From an uncultured Erythrobacter sp. (GTDB lineage Bacteria > Pseudomonadota > Alphaproteobacteria > Sphingomonadales > Sphingomonadaceae), in the NCBI GenBank assembly GCA_947502815.1, contig CANNBH010000001.1:2452818-2516817 (forward strand): DNA of 64,000 nucleotides, read 5' to 3'. Below, in pieces: positions 8,359 to 17,395 of this stretch (the stretch's first letter is position 1; each line of letters begins with the position of its first letter). Both the position numbers and the translations under genes were made by a program. The notes below the pieces were generated by a model, which searched no databases, was not told the origin of the DNA, and worked only from the letters and a program-made list of their open reading frames with translations.

Positions 8359-9612
8359 TCAGAGTTCCGTCAGGAATAAGCTGTAAGCGAGCGAATAGAA
8401 CCCGCGTATTTGCGCGCCGGTGGCGAGCTCACCATTGGCAAACGCAATCACGCCGCGATCGCGCACAGGATCATACTGCATAATCGTCCAAATGCCGGGA
8501 TCGGCGCCGTTGTGCCCAATCAATGGGCGCGACTGAAGGGCCGAAGGAGCAAGCGAAGTGCCCCAAAAGAAACCGGTGGCAACCTCGTCTTCTGAACGAT
8601 CTTCCACGCCCGACATGTCCAATCCAGCAAGCGCCATTTGCACCGCAGACCGGGGAATGATTTGCTCCCCATCAATCATACCGTTGTTTGAATATGCGAT
8701 CATGTACCGCGCCAAATCATGTGCCGAAGATCGAAGGCCGCCATCGGGCCATGTCGCCAGCGCATAGACAGGATAAGGCGTGAACTCGCCATCGACCAAT
8801 TCGTAAAGCGTCGCGGTGCGTTCCGGGTCTGCTCTTGGCAAAAACCACGTGGTTGAGCTCATGCCCAAAGGACCAAAGATTTCAGCCTGAGTGAAATCCT
8901 CAAATTTGACCGACAATTTGTCTTCCAACGCCTGCGCTGCCAATCCCGACGCGATGTTTGAATATGCATTGCTGCGTCCGGGATAGTGATCGGAAAAATT
9001 GTCAGCCGCGCTGTACAATTCACCATCTGCGGTCAGATAAGATTGCAAGTATGCAGACAGATTTAGCGGATGCACAGCTTCCCCAAACGCATAGGCTTTT
9101 TCATAAGACGGGTCATGATCCACAATTCCGGATGTGTGCGTCGCCAAATGCAGGAACGACACATTCTCGCCGCCATCTCGCGGGTCATCAATGGAAAAGC
9201 TCAAATAATTTGCGATGGGCTCTTCCGGATCAAAACGTCCATCGTTGGTCGCAATCGCCGCAGCCGAGCCGATGAAGGTTTTGCTGATTGAACCAAGCGG
9301 AAAAACCGTATCGGGTGTTGCGGGCACCGCTGCTTCCAGATCGGCATAGCCGTATCCTTGAGCGAAGATGATTTTTCCGTCCTCGATCACAGCAAAGACG
9401 AATCCCGGCGCGACCTTTTCTTCAAGTGCCGTCTGCACCCGCTCCTCAAATGAATTCAGAGACAGAGTGACAGTCAACGCAATCGGGTTGCTAGCCGCTT
9501 CATTCGGCGGGGCCGGCTGCGCGGCACTTTGATAGGGGGCAACAGCGCCAATCGCGCCGAGAAAACCGAAAACCGTCGCTTTGATCAAACACGATAGCCG
9601 TCTGACAGTCAC
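8359..9612 (-). CDS. Exported serine hydrolase of the beta-lactamase (class C / DD-peptidase-like) family
   Basis: About 417 residues from GTG 9612, chosen because AAGGA lies just upstream and a clean signal peptide follows (Arg-Arg, then TVFGFLGAIGAVA, cleavage after SAAQP). ATGs at 9654/9657 would only add residues before the signal. Active-site motifs: SxxK as SISK (Ser108-Lys111), a YxN motif as YSN in NAYSNIASG, and HxG as HNG in IGHNGADPG near the end. Such proteins act in the periplasm as esterases, peptidases or beta-lactamases; an HxG rather than KTG third motif is more typical of esterase or peptidase members. The frame stays open far upstream, but that part looks non-coding. Confidence 0.85.
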   Translation of the reverse strand: MTVRRLSCLIKATVFGFLGAIGAVAPYQSAAQPAPPNEAASNPIALTVTLSLNSFEERVQTALEEKVAPGFVFAVIEDGKIIFAQGYGYADLEAAVPATPDTVFPLGSISKTFIGSAAAIATNDGRFDPEEPIANYLSFSIDDPRDGGENVSFLHLATHTSGIVDHDPSYEKAYAFGEAVHPLNLSAYLQSYLTADGELYSAADNFSDHYPGRSNAYSNIASGLAAQALEDKLSVKFEDFTQAEIFGPLGMSSTTWFLPRADPERTATLYELVDGEFTPYPVYALATWPDGGLRSSAHDLARYMIAYSNNGMIDGEQIIPRSAVQMALAGLDMSGVEDRSEDEVATGFFWGTSLAPSALQSRPLIGHNGADPGIWTIMQYDPVRDRGVIAFANGELATGAQIRGFYSLAYSLFLTEL

Positions 9613-9966
9613 CCACTCATCCTTTGTTACACCAATCCGAACCCGACGATGCATCATCGGGTCCAAAAAACCAATTGTATCGGCGGTATTTTCTGCAATC
9701 TGCAAACTGGACTGGGATGGACACCTTTGGGCACCAGGTCTTGCACAGTGCAGCTGCAATCGTGACCGAGATGTCAGGCAATATGTCTCACGCGGCCGCC
9801 CACTCCCCGGCAAGCCATTGCCCCAAACCGGCAATAATACGCAGCCTTCACTGCGCCCCCGATAGATTGCCGCCTTTACCACCGCGGGCAAGACGGCTTG
9901 GCACGGGGGTTGCTGTGATGCGGGGGCACGCATCCCCTCTCTTGCACACGCAAAGGCCCCGCCCCC
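9613..9966. other. Intergenic region between divergent genes
   Basis: 354 bases between the minus-strand serine hydrolase and the plus-strand glycosyltransferase-like gene. It must hold both promoters. No RNA gene, clear operator or convincing small ORF was seen. Confidence 0.5.
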
Positions 9967-11175
9967 ATGCGCATCCTGTTCTATCTGCCGGTCGTCACCC
10001 CGTGGTGGTTCGCCAATATTGTCTCCGGCGTGATCACCACCCTCGCCCGTGATCATGAGGTTCACGTCATGGTCCCGCCGCTGTGGCGCGGAACCGGGAT
10101 CAGCAAGGCCGAGGCACCCCATATTGAGGCGCTGCCGCATGTGCACTGGCATCTTTTAGACGGTCCGGACCATCCGCAATTGCGCGTTGATGCCAGCGCG
10201 CAGGATGATCTGATTGAATTTGTGGGGGCCATTGCCCCTGACCTCACCCTATGCCGCAGCGCCGATACGAAGACTCCGTCGCGGTTTCCCGGCGCGGTGC
10301 GATATATGATGGAAGGGGGCGCCCCGCCCTTTGACTTGGGCAATGAATGGCTCGTTCTCAAAAATGATCTGTTCGATCACGGCTTCATCCCGGAAATTGG
10401 CCCTGATGTGGCGCGCGCTTTGGACGGGATAGGGAGGGAATTGTGGGACGACATGACGGCCCGGATCACCCTGCCCACGCGCGCAGAATTCCGGGCGCAG
10501 GCGCGGATAGACGACGGACAGCGCATCATCGGCCTGCCGCTGGAATATGAGCATCCCGAAAACTTCTTTGGCCAACACCACGCCTTTGGCAGCAACGCAG
10601 ATATGGTCCGCGCAGTGGCGGCGCAATTGGGGGATGAAACGGCTTTGCTGGTCACTCACCACCCTCTGACAGAGCGGCATGGCGATGTGGGGCAAGTCAA
10701 CGCAGCGATTATGCAGCATGGGGGGCGGGTCAAGCTGCTGCCCCGAACAGAGGCGCATGGAATTGCGGCGAGCGATACGACGCAGGCGATGGCCCTGCAT
10801 TGTGATGGCATGGTGGTTGGCAATTCGAAAAGCTGGTCGATCTGCGCCGCCTTTGCCACGCCGATGGTGCGGCTATCCGCGGGTCAAAGCGCGCCCACCG
10901 CACCGTGGATCAACGCCTACGATCGTGTCAGCGATATGATCCATGATCTGGATTTGGGCACAGCCAAAGCGGCCGATCAGGCATCGGCGCGGCGATGGTT
11001 CGCCTATCACATACTCAACGCTGCGTTCGATCCCATCGCGCCCACTGTGCGCGCCGAGGACATAATCGCCCGCGTCAATGAACCCGTGGATCCGGCGCGC
11101 TGGGACGACGCTCTGGCGCGGTATCACGCGCTCAATCCGCCCGCCCAACTGATCAAGGAGGCTTCCTATGCCTAA
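9967..11175 (+). CDS. Glycosyltransferase-like protein, capsule-polysaccharide type (tentative)
   Basis: 402 residues, no signal peptide. The N-terminus (MRILFYLPVVTPWWFANI) has the look of a GT-B fold first strand. Later motifs LVTHHPLTERHGD and GMVVGNSKSWSICAAFATPMV (a second Rossmann-like half with Gly-Asn-Ser and a family-like Ser/Ala-rich helix) resemble capsule-synthesis proteins of the KpsS/KpsC sort, but I cannot confirm the family. The stop overlaps the next gene by 8 bases. That gene encodes a CMP-sugar synthetase-like protein, which fits activation of an acidic sugar followed by its transfer to a surface glycan. Function is inference from fold impression and context. Confidence 0.5.
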   Translation: MRILFYLPVVTPWWFANIVSGVITTLARDHEVHVMVPPLWRGTGISKAEAPHIEALPHVHWHLLDGPDHPQLRVDASAQDDLIEFVGAIAPDLTLCRSADTKTPSRFPGAVRYMMEGGAPPFDLGNEWLVLKNDLFDHGFIPEIGPDVARALDGIGRELWDDMTARITLPTRAEFRAQARIDDGQRIIGLPLEYEHPENFFGQHHAFGSNADMVRAVAAQLGDETALLVTHHPLTERHGDVGQVNAAIMQHGGRVKLLPRTEAHGIAASDTTQAMALHCDGMVVGNSKSWSICAAFATPMVRLSAGQSAPTAPWINAYDRVSDMIHDLDLGTAKAADQASARRWFAYHILNAAFDPIAPTVRAEDIIARVNEPVDPARWDDALARYHALNPPAQLIKEASYA

Positions 11176-11899
11176 TTCTATTCTCGATGATTTGGCGATT
11201 GTGGTGCCCGCGCGGCGCGGCAGTTCGCGCATTTCGGAAAAGTGCCTGCTGCCCTTTGGCGATCAACCCACGCTGATCCATTGGAAGCTGTCGCAATTGG
11301 TCAAAGTGATCGATCCGGCGCGGATTTATGTCTCCAGCGAGGATGATGAATTTCTGGCCATTGCGGAGAGTTTCGGCGCTTCGCAGCACCGGCGCGCACG
11401 CCGAATTTCGGTCGGGCATGAGGCACCGTTTCGCGATGTCATCACAGGGATCGTCCGCGAGATTGAGCATGAACACATCGCCTGGGCCACAGTGGTTTGC
11501 CCGCTGATGACCCCGCGCGAATACGCCGCCGCATTCGCCGCTTACAACGACCAAGTGATCGGGGGCTGCAGGGACTCTTTGCTGGGCGTGAACCGAGTGC
11601 AGGATTATTATTGGTCGGCCAGCGGCGCGCTGAATTACAGCGCGACCCGCAACCACACCGTGTCGCAGGATTTGCCCGAATGGTTCAAGGTTACCAACAG
11701 CCTCTATATGGCCCCGCGCACAGAGATTTTGCGGTGGGAATATTTCTTGGGAGATAACCCCGCACTGTTCGATCTGTCGCGGTTGGCCGGGGTCGATATC
11801 GACTATATCGAAGACTACCGCATCGCCCGCGCTCTGTACGCGGTGTATGAGGAAGACGGTCTGGGCGAATTGGGGGACCGGTTGGAAACAGCCGCATAA
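11168..11899 (+). CDS. CMP-sugar (acylneuraminate/Kdo-type) cytidylyltransferase-like protein
   Basis: 243 residues. The N-terminal nucleotide-binding signature is IVVPARRGSSRISEKCLLPF, similar to the PAR-GSx(K/R)-K loop of CMP-sialic acid and CMP-Kdo synthetases; DPARIYVSSEDDEFLAIAESF fits the next Rossmann strand and helix. Family members couple CTP to an acidic nine- or eight-carbon sugar in the cytoplasm. An AAGGAGG ribosome-binding site lies in the end of the preceding gene and the start is inside it (8-base overlap), so the two are co-translated. The C-terminal half (EWFKVTNSLYMAPRTEIL, DIDYIEDYRIARAL) also matches NeuA-type proteins. The exact sugar is not readable from sequence. Confidence 0.72.
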   Translation: MPNSILDDLAIVVPARRGSSRISEKCLLPFGDQPTLIHWKLSQLVKVIDPARIYVSSEDDEFLAIAESFGASQHRRARRISVGHEAPFRDVITGIVREIEHEHIAWATVVCPLMTPREYAAAFAAYNDQVIGGCRDSLLGVNRVQDYYWSASGALNYSATRNHTVSQDLPEWFKVTNSLYMAPRTEILRWEYFLGDNPALFDLSRLAGVDIDYIEDYRIARALYAVYEEDGLGELGDRLETAA

Positions 11900-11996
11900 T
11901 TCCCGCACACCGCCGCCCCTATTTGATCAATCAGTGTCGCTTATCGCGCGCAGGGGCCAATCTTCCACTTCACAACATTAAGTGGGAATGGAATTG

Positions 11997-12770
11997 ATGG
12001 GTATTCTGGATAGCTTTCGGCTCGATGGCGAAGTTGCTGTCGTTACAGGGGCGGGCAAAGGCATTGGCCGGGCCATAGCAATCGGCTTGGCACAAGCGGG
12101 AGCGGACGTTGCCATCGCCTCGCGCACGCAATCTGACCTTGATGCAGTTGCCGAAGAAATTCGCGCATTGGGTCGTCGCGCTTTGCCTTTGGCGACGGAT
12201 GCGACCGATATGAACGCCTTGGAACAGCTGGCCCAGCGCACCGTTGCAGAACTGGGCAAGCTGACGATCTGGGTCAACAACGCTGGCGGAATTCCCGATG
12301 GCACCCCGCGGTATCTGACGCGGACGTCTGAGGAGAATTTTGACGCTCAGATCGACCTCAATCTTAAGGCCGTGTGGATGGGCGCAACTGTGGCGGCCAA
12401 GGTGATGAATGAGGGCGGCGGTTCCATCGTCAACATCTCGTCACGCTCTGCCTTTGGCCCGCAGGTCAAGAACGGCCCCTATGGCGCGGCCAAAGCGGCG
12501 GTGAACAGCCTGACGACGACAATGGCATGGGAAGTCGCCCCCAATGTGCGCGTCAATGCCGTCGCCCCCGGCCCAGTTCCAACCGAAAACTTCGATGATT
12601 GTATGGGCACCGACACCGATGAAAAGCGCGAACAATTGCTGAAACATATCGGGATACCCATGCAGCGTTATGGCAAGCCAGAAGATATCGCCGCCGCGGT
12701 TGTCTATATGGCGTCGCCTGCGGCAAGCTGGGTGACGGGGCAATGCCTGTATGTGACCGGCGGACGGTAA
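11997..12770 (+). CDS. Short-chain dehydrogenase/reductase (SDR)
   Basis: About 257 residues from ATG 11997; ATG 11988 is an equally in-frame alternative three codons earlier. Classical SDR: cofactor loop VVTGAGKGIGRAIAIGLA (TGxxxGxG), NNAGG at strand 4, catalytic Ser in ISSRSAFG, and the YxxxK pair in PYGAAKAAV. The Arg in ASRTQSD after strand 2 suggests NADP(H). The C-terminal VTGQCLYVTGGR is the usual family ending. Substrate unknown; the neighbouring lipid/CoA genes are convergent, so they need not be functionally linked. A bidirectional terminator follows. Confidence 0.88.
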   Translation: MGILDSFRLDGEVAVVTGAGKGIGRAIAIGLAQAGADVAIASRTQSDLDAVAEEIRALGRRALPLATDATDMNALEQLAQRTVAELGKLTIWVNNAGGIPDGTPRYLTRTSEENFDAQIDLNLKAVWMGATVAAKVMNEGGGSIVNISSRSAFGPQVKNGPYGAAKAAVNSLTTTMAWEVAPNVRVNAVAPGPVPTENFDDCMGTDTDEKREQLLKHIGIPMQRYGKPEDIAAAVVYMASPAASWVTGQCLYVTGGR

Positions 12771-12796
12771 AGCCCCGCCATGTGCGACATCCAACA

Positions 12797-12834
12797 AAAA
12801 GGGCCGCCTGCACGTTCGCGCAGGCGGCCCTTTT
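12797..12834. terminator. Bidirectional terminator between convergent SDR genes
   Basis: Perfect 15-base inverted repeat (12797-12811 with 12820-12834), loop of 8, flanked by A- and T-runs. Confidence 0.9.
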
Positions 12835-12850
12835 ATTTTGTATGAATGGC

Positions 12851-13636
12851 TTAACGCGGTGCCATCCGGATCGCACCATCAAGACGCACGTCTTCGCCGT
12901 TGAAGTACCCGGTTTCGATCATTGTCATCGCCAGTTTCGCGTATTCTTCAGGCAAGCCCAAACGCTTAGGGAAAGGCACAGAAGCGGCCAGCGCCTCTTT
13001 CACCTGAGGAGGAGCAGCATTCATCAGAGGGGTTTCAAAGATACCTGGCAAAATGGTGTTCACCCGGATGCCTTCGCGCATCAGATCGCGAGCGATTGGC
13101 AAGGTCATGCCAACAACGCCGCCCTTGGACGCAGAATAGGCCGCTTGGCCCATTTGGCCGTCTTCGGCAGCAACCGATGCGGTGTTGACCATCGCGCCGC
13201 GCGCGCCGTCTTCACCAATCGGATCAAGGGTCATCATGCCGGCCGCCGATTTGGCGATGCAGCGGAATGTGCCGATCAGGTTGACCTGAATGACGAAATC
13301 AAATGCGCTAATCGGGAAATGCTTGATCTCACCTGACGCTTTGTCGCGGCTCGCGGTTTTGATCGCGTTGCCGATACCCGCGCAGTTCACAAGGATGCGC
13401 TCTTGGCCGTGCGCTTCGCGTGCCTTGGCAAAACCGGCGTCCACGTCTTCATCGCTGGTCACGTTGACCTTGCAGAAGATGCCGCCGATCTCAGCGGCCA
13501 TCGCTTCGCCTTTTTCTTCGTTCATGTCGAAGATCGCGACTTTCGCGCCCTTCGCAGCCAATGCGCGCGCCGTCGCCGCGCCAAGACCCGAAGCCCCGCC
13601 GGTGACGACGGCGGGTGTGTTTGCAGATACTTCCAT
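12851..13636 (-). CDS. SDR, 3-hydroxyacyl-CoA dehydrogenase type II-like
   Basis: 261 residues. SDR motifs: [18 protein letters not shown], an acidic residue after strand 2 (IFDMNEEKG, pointing to NAD(H)), NCAGIG, catalytic Ser in VNTASVAA and YSASKGG as YxxxK. Overall layout and motifs such as [20 protein letters not shown] and PGIFETPLM match 17-beta-HSD10-like 3-hydroxyacyl-CoA dehydrogenases of beta-oxidation. It lies 35 bases downstream of a thiolase gene on the same strand; together they could perform the last two steps of a beta-oxidation cycle. Cytoplasmic, no signal peptide. Confidence 0.88.
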   Translation of the reverse strand: MEVSANTPAVVTGGASGLGAATARALAAKGAKVAIFDMNEEKGEAMAAEIGGIFCKVNVTSDEDVDAGFAKAREAHGQERILVNCAGIGNAIKTASRDKASGEIKHFPISAFDFVIQVNLIGTFRCIAKSAAGMMTLDPIGEDGARGAMVNTASVAAEDGQMGQAAYSASKGGVVGMTLPIARDLMREGIRVNTILPGIFETPLMNAAPPQVKEALAASVPFPKRLGLPEEYAKLAMTMIETGYFNGEDVRLDGAIRMAPR

Positions 13637-13671
13637 TGTGATTCCTCTCTAAGGGGTGATAATTCTAAGCC

Positions 13672-14841
13672 CTAAACGCGTTCAACGATGGTGACATTGG
13701 CAACGCCGCCGCCTTCGCACATCGTTTGAAGCCCGTATTTCTTGTCCTGCCGGTGCAATGCATGCACCAGCGTTGCCATCAATTTTGTGCCTGATGCACC
13801 CAGCGGGTGACCCAATGCAATCGCGCCGCCATGAATGTTGAGTTTCTTGGGGTCGGCACCGGTGTGCTTTAGCCAGGCCATAGGCACAGGGGCGAATGCC
13901 TCATTGACTTCATACAGGTCAATGTCGTCAATTTTCAGTCCCGCGCGCTCCAACGCTTTATCCGTCGCGAACAGCGGCTCTTCGAGCATGATAACCGGAT
14001 CACCGGCGGTCACGGTCAAATTGTGAATGCGCGCCATCGGGGTGAGATTGTGGCGTTTCAGCGCCTCCTCCGAAACCACCAAAACCGCGCTGGAACCGTC
14101 GCAAATCTGGCTGGCGGATGCCGCAGTAACCCTGCCATCTGGGGCGAGCAATTTGACGCCCGCGATGCCTTCCAATGTCGCATCAAAACGGATGCCTTCA
14201 TCCACTGTATGCATTTCAGTGCCTTCGGGCGTTTCAATTTCAATCGGCACGATTTCATTGGCAAATGCGCCCGCCTCTGTTGCGGCAATCGCGCGCTGGT
14301 GGCTTTCAAACGCAAATGCATCGAGCTGTTCTTTTGAAAAGCCATGTTTGGTGGCAATCATTTCAGCGCCCATAAACTGGCTGAATTGCACGCCGGGGTA
14401 TTTGTCCTTCACCCCGTCAGACATGTAATTGCCTAGGCCCTCTTTCATGTGCAGCGTCATGTTGCTGCCCATGGGAACGCGGGTCATGCTTTCCACGCCG
14501 CTGGCGATAACCGCGTCCTGCGTGCCGCTCATCACGGCCTGCGCGGCGAATTGGATCGCCTGTTGCGAGCTGCCGCATTGCCGATCAATCGACACCGCTG
14601 GCGTGCTTTCGGGAAGCTTGGACGCGAGAACACCCATCCGGCCCACTTGACCGGCCTGTTCGCCCGCTTGGCTGACGCAGCCGGTGATCACATCATCAAT
14701 GGCATGCGGATCGATACCGCTGCGATCAACAATCGCATCGAGCGATTTGGCGAGCAAGTCCACGGGGTGCACCCCGGCAAGACGGCCACCACGGCGACCA
14801 CCAGCGGTCCGTACGGCGTCGACGATATAAGCTGTCGGCAT
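13672..14841 (-). CDS. Acetyl-CoA C-acyltransferase (thiolase)
   Basis: 389 residues, the normal thiolase length. Nucleophile Cys89 in SIDRQCGSSQQA; the NEAFA loop (LYEVNEAFAPV); the GHPLGASG motif with the catalytic His; and the second Cys in MCEGGGVANVTIVE. Thiolases cleave 3-ketoacyl-CoA or condense acetyl-CoA. Partnered with the downstream SDR dehydrogenase on the same strand, so degradative fatty-acid or related CoA-thioester metabolism is likely. The ATG at 14841 gives the standard N-terminus (AYIVDAVRTAGGRRGG). Confidence 0.93.
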   Translation of the reverse strand: MPTAYIVDAVRTAGGRRGGRLAGVHPVDLLAKSLDAIVDRSGIDPHAIDDVITGCVSQAGEQAGQVGRMGVLASKLPESTPAVSIDRQCGSSQQAIQFAAQAVMSGTQDAVIASGVESMTRVPMGSNMTLHMKEGLGNYMSDGVKDKYPGVQFSQFMGAEMIATKHGFSKEQLDAFAFESHQRAIAATEAGAFANEIVPIEIETPEGTEMHTVDEGIRFDATLEGIAGVKLLAPDGRVTAASASQICDGSSAVLVVSEEALKRHNLTPMARIHNLTVTAGDPVIMLEEPLFATDKALERAGLKIDDIDLYEVNEAFAPVPMAWLKHTGADPKKLNIHGGAIALGHPLGASGTKLMATLVHALHRQDKKYGLQTMCEGGGVANVTIVERV

Positions 14842-14949
14842 GATGATGAATCCTCTTTAGACACGTTTTGATTTGAGACGGGATTATGTGACCGGCGGTC
14901 GCAAATCAACTGGCCAATTAGTAGGTTTGTTGGTTACGGAGTGCTGGTG

Positions 14950-15681
14950 ATGAAGAAACTGTTTGAACTGAGCCCGAACTTGGATCGTAAAACGCTGGCT
15001 GAGCGGTTTGCGAAAACCAGCCGAGTGCAAGTGCGCGACGTCCTGACCGAAGACACAGCCCGCGAAGTTTTGGCGGTGCTGGCGAAGGGAACGCCGTGGG
15101 GCATGGCGACGGGAGCGGGCGATGAAAACCGTCAGAGTTTTCGTGCGGAAGACATGCGCACGCCCGAGGGACAGCAAACGATCAACGCCGCCGCGATGGG
15201 CGCGCAGGAAAATTCGGCGCGGGGCGAATATGGATTTCGCTTTGCCCATTATCCGATCCTGACTGCGGTGCAGGAAGAATGGGAAATCGAAAGCCCGCAT
15301 GAAATCCTGCTCGAACATCTCAACGCGCCTGAATTTATGGACCTCGCCCGCGATATCACCGGCATCGATGCGCTGGTAAAGGCCGACGGGCAGGCAACCT
15401 TGTTTGCCCCCAACCACTATCTTGGCCAGCATATCGACAGCCATGTCGGCGAAGGTTGGGAAGTCGCCTATGTGCTCAATTTCGCGCCGCCAAATTGGTG
15501 CCCGGATTGGGGCGGCTATTTGCTGTTCCTCGATGATGAAGGCGACGTGGTCGAAGGGTTTCGGCCCCGCTTTAACGCGCTGAACCTGTTCAAGGTCCCG
15601 CAATCGCACATGGTCAGCTATGTCCCGCCCTTTGCGCCGATGGGCCGAATGGCGGTGACGGGGTGGCTCCGCTCTCAGTGA
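14950..15681 (+). CDS. Fe(II)/2-oxoglutarate-dependent oxygenase, prolyl-4-hydroxylase-like
   Basis: 243 residues from ATG 14950 (GGAG eight bases upstream; a GTG at 14941 is in frame). The C-terminal half has the metal triad HxD...H: His161 and Asp163 in GQHIDSHVGEG and His220 in VPQSHMVSYV, with Arg233 as likely 2-oxoglutarate ligand. YLLFLDDEGDVVEGF fits the jelly-roll core of P4H/SM-20-like enzymes. Such enzymes hydroxylate protein side chains or small substrates. Its stop overlaps the start of a second, TPR-linked oxygenase gene (GTGA), so the two are coupled. Target unknown. Confidence 0.82.
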   Translation: MKKLFELSPNLDRKTLAERFAKTSRVQVRDVLTEDTAREVLAVLAKGTPWGMATGAGDENRQSFRAEDMRTPEGQQTINAAAMGAQENSARGEYGFRFAHYPILTAVQEEWEIESPHEILLEHLNAPEFMDLARDITGIDALVKADGQATLFAPNHYLGQHIDSHVGEGWEVAYVLNFAPPNWCPDWGGYLLFLDDEGDVVEGFRPRFNALNLFKVPQSHMVSYVPPFAPMGRMAVTGWLRSQ

Positions 15682-17378
15682 CACAGGGCCCGGCTCAGCT
15701 TTCTGCGCCAGAGGCCTTGGGGCGCATTCGCATGGCGGTGCAGTCCGGCGATCTTGCTGGTGCGAGGCGTATCGCAGAGGATGCGCGCCGTGATCATCCC
15801 AGTGATGCCGCCCTTGCCGACGCGGCCGGGGATCTGGCGCTGAAATCGGGCGATGCGGGCGCGGCTGCGACGCATTTTGCGGCCGCCTGTTCGCTTGCTC
15901 CCGGCGTTCTCGATTACGTGTTGAACCACGCTATTGCCCTGCAACGGTTGGCGCGGCATCGCGATGTCGTGGCGCTTTTGGCTCAGCACGAAAAAGCAGG
16001 GCGCAGCGTTGCGCGATACGGCAGCGTGCGCGCCCTATCGCACCGGTCGCTGGGTGAACCCGCCGAAGCGGCGCATTGGTATGACGCGGTCTTAGCGCGG
16101 GAGCCGCGCCACCCGCGCGCTTTGCATGGCCGCGCGCGGGTCGCGATTGAGCGCGGGGAAAGTGACGCGGTGGCCCGTTTTGATGCCGCGATCGCCGTGA
16201 CGCAGGGGGACGCCGATCTTTGGCTGGGTAAAGCGCAGGCGTTGGAAGTGGCTGGCGACATCGATGGCGCGCGCGCCATAGCCGAGCAATTGTGCGCGCA
16301 GGCCCCCGGTTTCATCGCCGCACTCTCGTTTTTATCGGGTATGCGGCTGGCGGCAGGAGAAACCGATTTCGCCGCGCCCTTTCGCGAAGCCTCTGCAAAG
16401 GCACCGCAAGACCGCAATATCGCCTCCGCCCATGCAGAAGCTTTGTCTGGGCTCGATCACGCGAGCGAGGCCGCAAGCATCGCCGCAGCGGCGCGTACGC
16501 GCTTTCCCAATGAAGCGCATTTCGCTCTGTTAGAGGCGGTCCATGCCGGCTCCGCAGGGGATCTGGAGCGGGCAGAGGCTGTTTTTGCCAGCTTGTCGCC
16601 ATCCACTCCGGGACTTGCCGTTCACGAAGCCCGCCACCGCATCCGAACAGGCGAATATGATCGCGCGAATGCGCTGCTGACGGAAGCGATTGCCAGTGAA
16701 CCGTGGGATATCACGGCTTGGTCTTTGCGCGGGATCGTTTGGCGGGTGCTGGGAGATGCGGAATCGCTCGAACGCGCTGCATGGCTGCATGAACAATCCG
16801 GCCTGATCCAAATGCGGCCCCTATCCGGGCGCGACGGATTGATTGACGATGCCATTGCTGAATTGCGCGCGCTCCACGCCGGATCGGCCATGCCCTTGGG
16901 ACAATCGCTGCGCGGCGGCACCCAAACGCGGGGCATTCTGTTTCACCGCACCGAACCGTTGCTCGCCGAATTGCACGAAGCCATCCGAGTCACTTTGGAA
17001 GAATACCGTGCAGATTTGCCGCCGTCCGATCCATCGCACCCGCTTTTGCGCCTGCGCGATGCGCCATGGCGGCTTGCAGGATCATGGTCGGTGCGACTAA
17101 CCGGCGGCGGAGACCACCACACCGCCCATATCCACCCGCAAGGCGTGCTTTCATCGGCGTTGTATTTGGTCGTGCCCGACGAAGCATCAGGCCCCAACCG
17201 GCAGGGATGGTTGGAAGTGGGCCGCCCGAAATCCGATCTCGGCTTGGGCTTAGAGCCGGTTAAATCGATCGAGCCAAAGCCAGGCCATCTGGCGCTGTTC
17301 CCCAGCACCGCCTATCATGGCACCACACCTTTCGCATCGGCAGAACGGATGACCGTTGCCTTCGATGTGGTAACTTAA
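15678..17378 (+). CDS. TPR-repeat protein with C-terminal putative 2OG-Fe(II) oxygenase domain
   Basis: 566 residues from GTG 15678, which overlaps the previous stop as GTGA; GTG 15663 is an in-frame alternative. Residues ~1-370 are Ala-rich helical repeats typical of TPR arrays (for example HRSLGEPAEAAHWYDAVLA, ARHRIRTGEYDRANALLTEA). The last ~190 residues match the 2OG-FeII_Oxy_5 type: HTAHIHPQGVLSSALYLVVP with the first His ligands and HLALFPSTAYHGTTPF with the distal His, then Arg in ERMTVAFDV. TPRs probably recruit a protein substrate. Grouped with another oxygenase and a methyltransferase, it suggests a post-translational or glycan modification unit (inference). Confidence 0.82.
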   Translation: MTQGPAQLSAPEALGRIRMAVQSGDLAGARRIAEDARRDHPSDAALADAAGDLALKSGDAGAAATHFAAACSLAPGVLDYVLNHAIALQRLARHRDVVALLAQHEKAGRSVARYGSVRALSHRSLGEPAEAAHWYDAVLAREPRHPRALHGRARVAIERGESDAVARFDAAIAVTQGDADLWLGKAQALEVAGDIDGARAIAEQLCAQAPGFIAALSFLSGMRLAAGETDFAAPFREASAKAPQDRNIASAHAEALSGLDHASEAASIAAAARTRFPNEAHFALLEAVHAGSAGDLERAEAVFASLSPSTPGLAVHEARHRIRTGEYDRANALLTEAIASEPWDITAWSLRGIVWRVLGDAESLERAAWLHEQSGLIQMRPLSGRDGLIDDAIAELRALHAGSAMPLGQSLRGGTQTRGILFHRTEPLLAELHEAIRVTLEEYRADLPPSDPSHPLLRLRDAPWRLAGSWSVRLTGGGDHHTAHIHPQGVLSSALYLVVPDEASGPNRQGWLEVGRPKSDLGLGLEPVKSIEPKPGHLALFPSTAYHGTTPFASAERMTVAFDVVT

Positions 17379-17395
17379 GGAACGCAGCGACTTTT

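Noticed and set aside
9655..10152. N-terminal extension of the serine hydrolase frame
   Set aside because: Composition is unlike protein, it overlaps the divergent gene, and it would precede the signal peptide.
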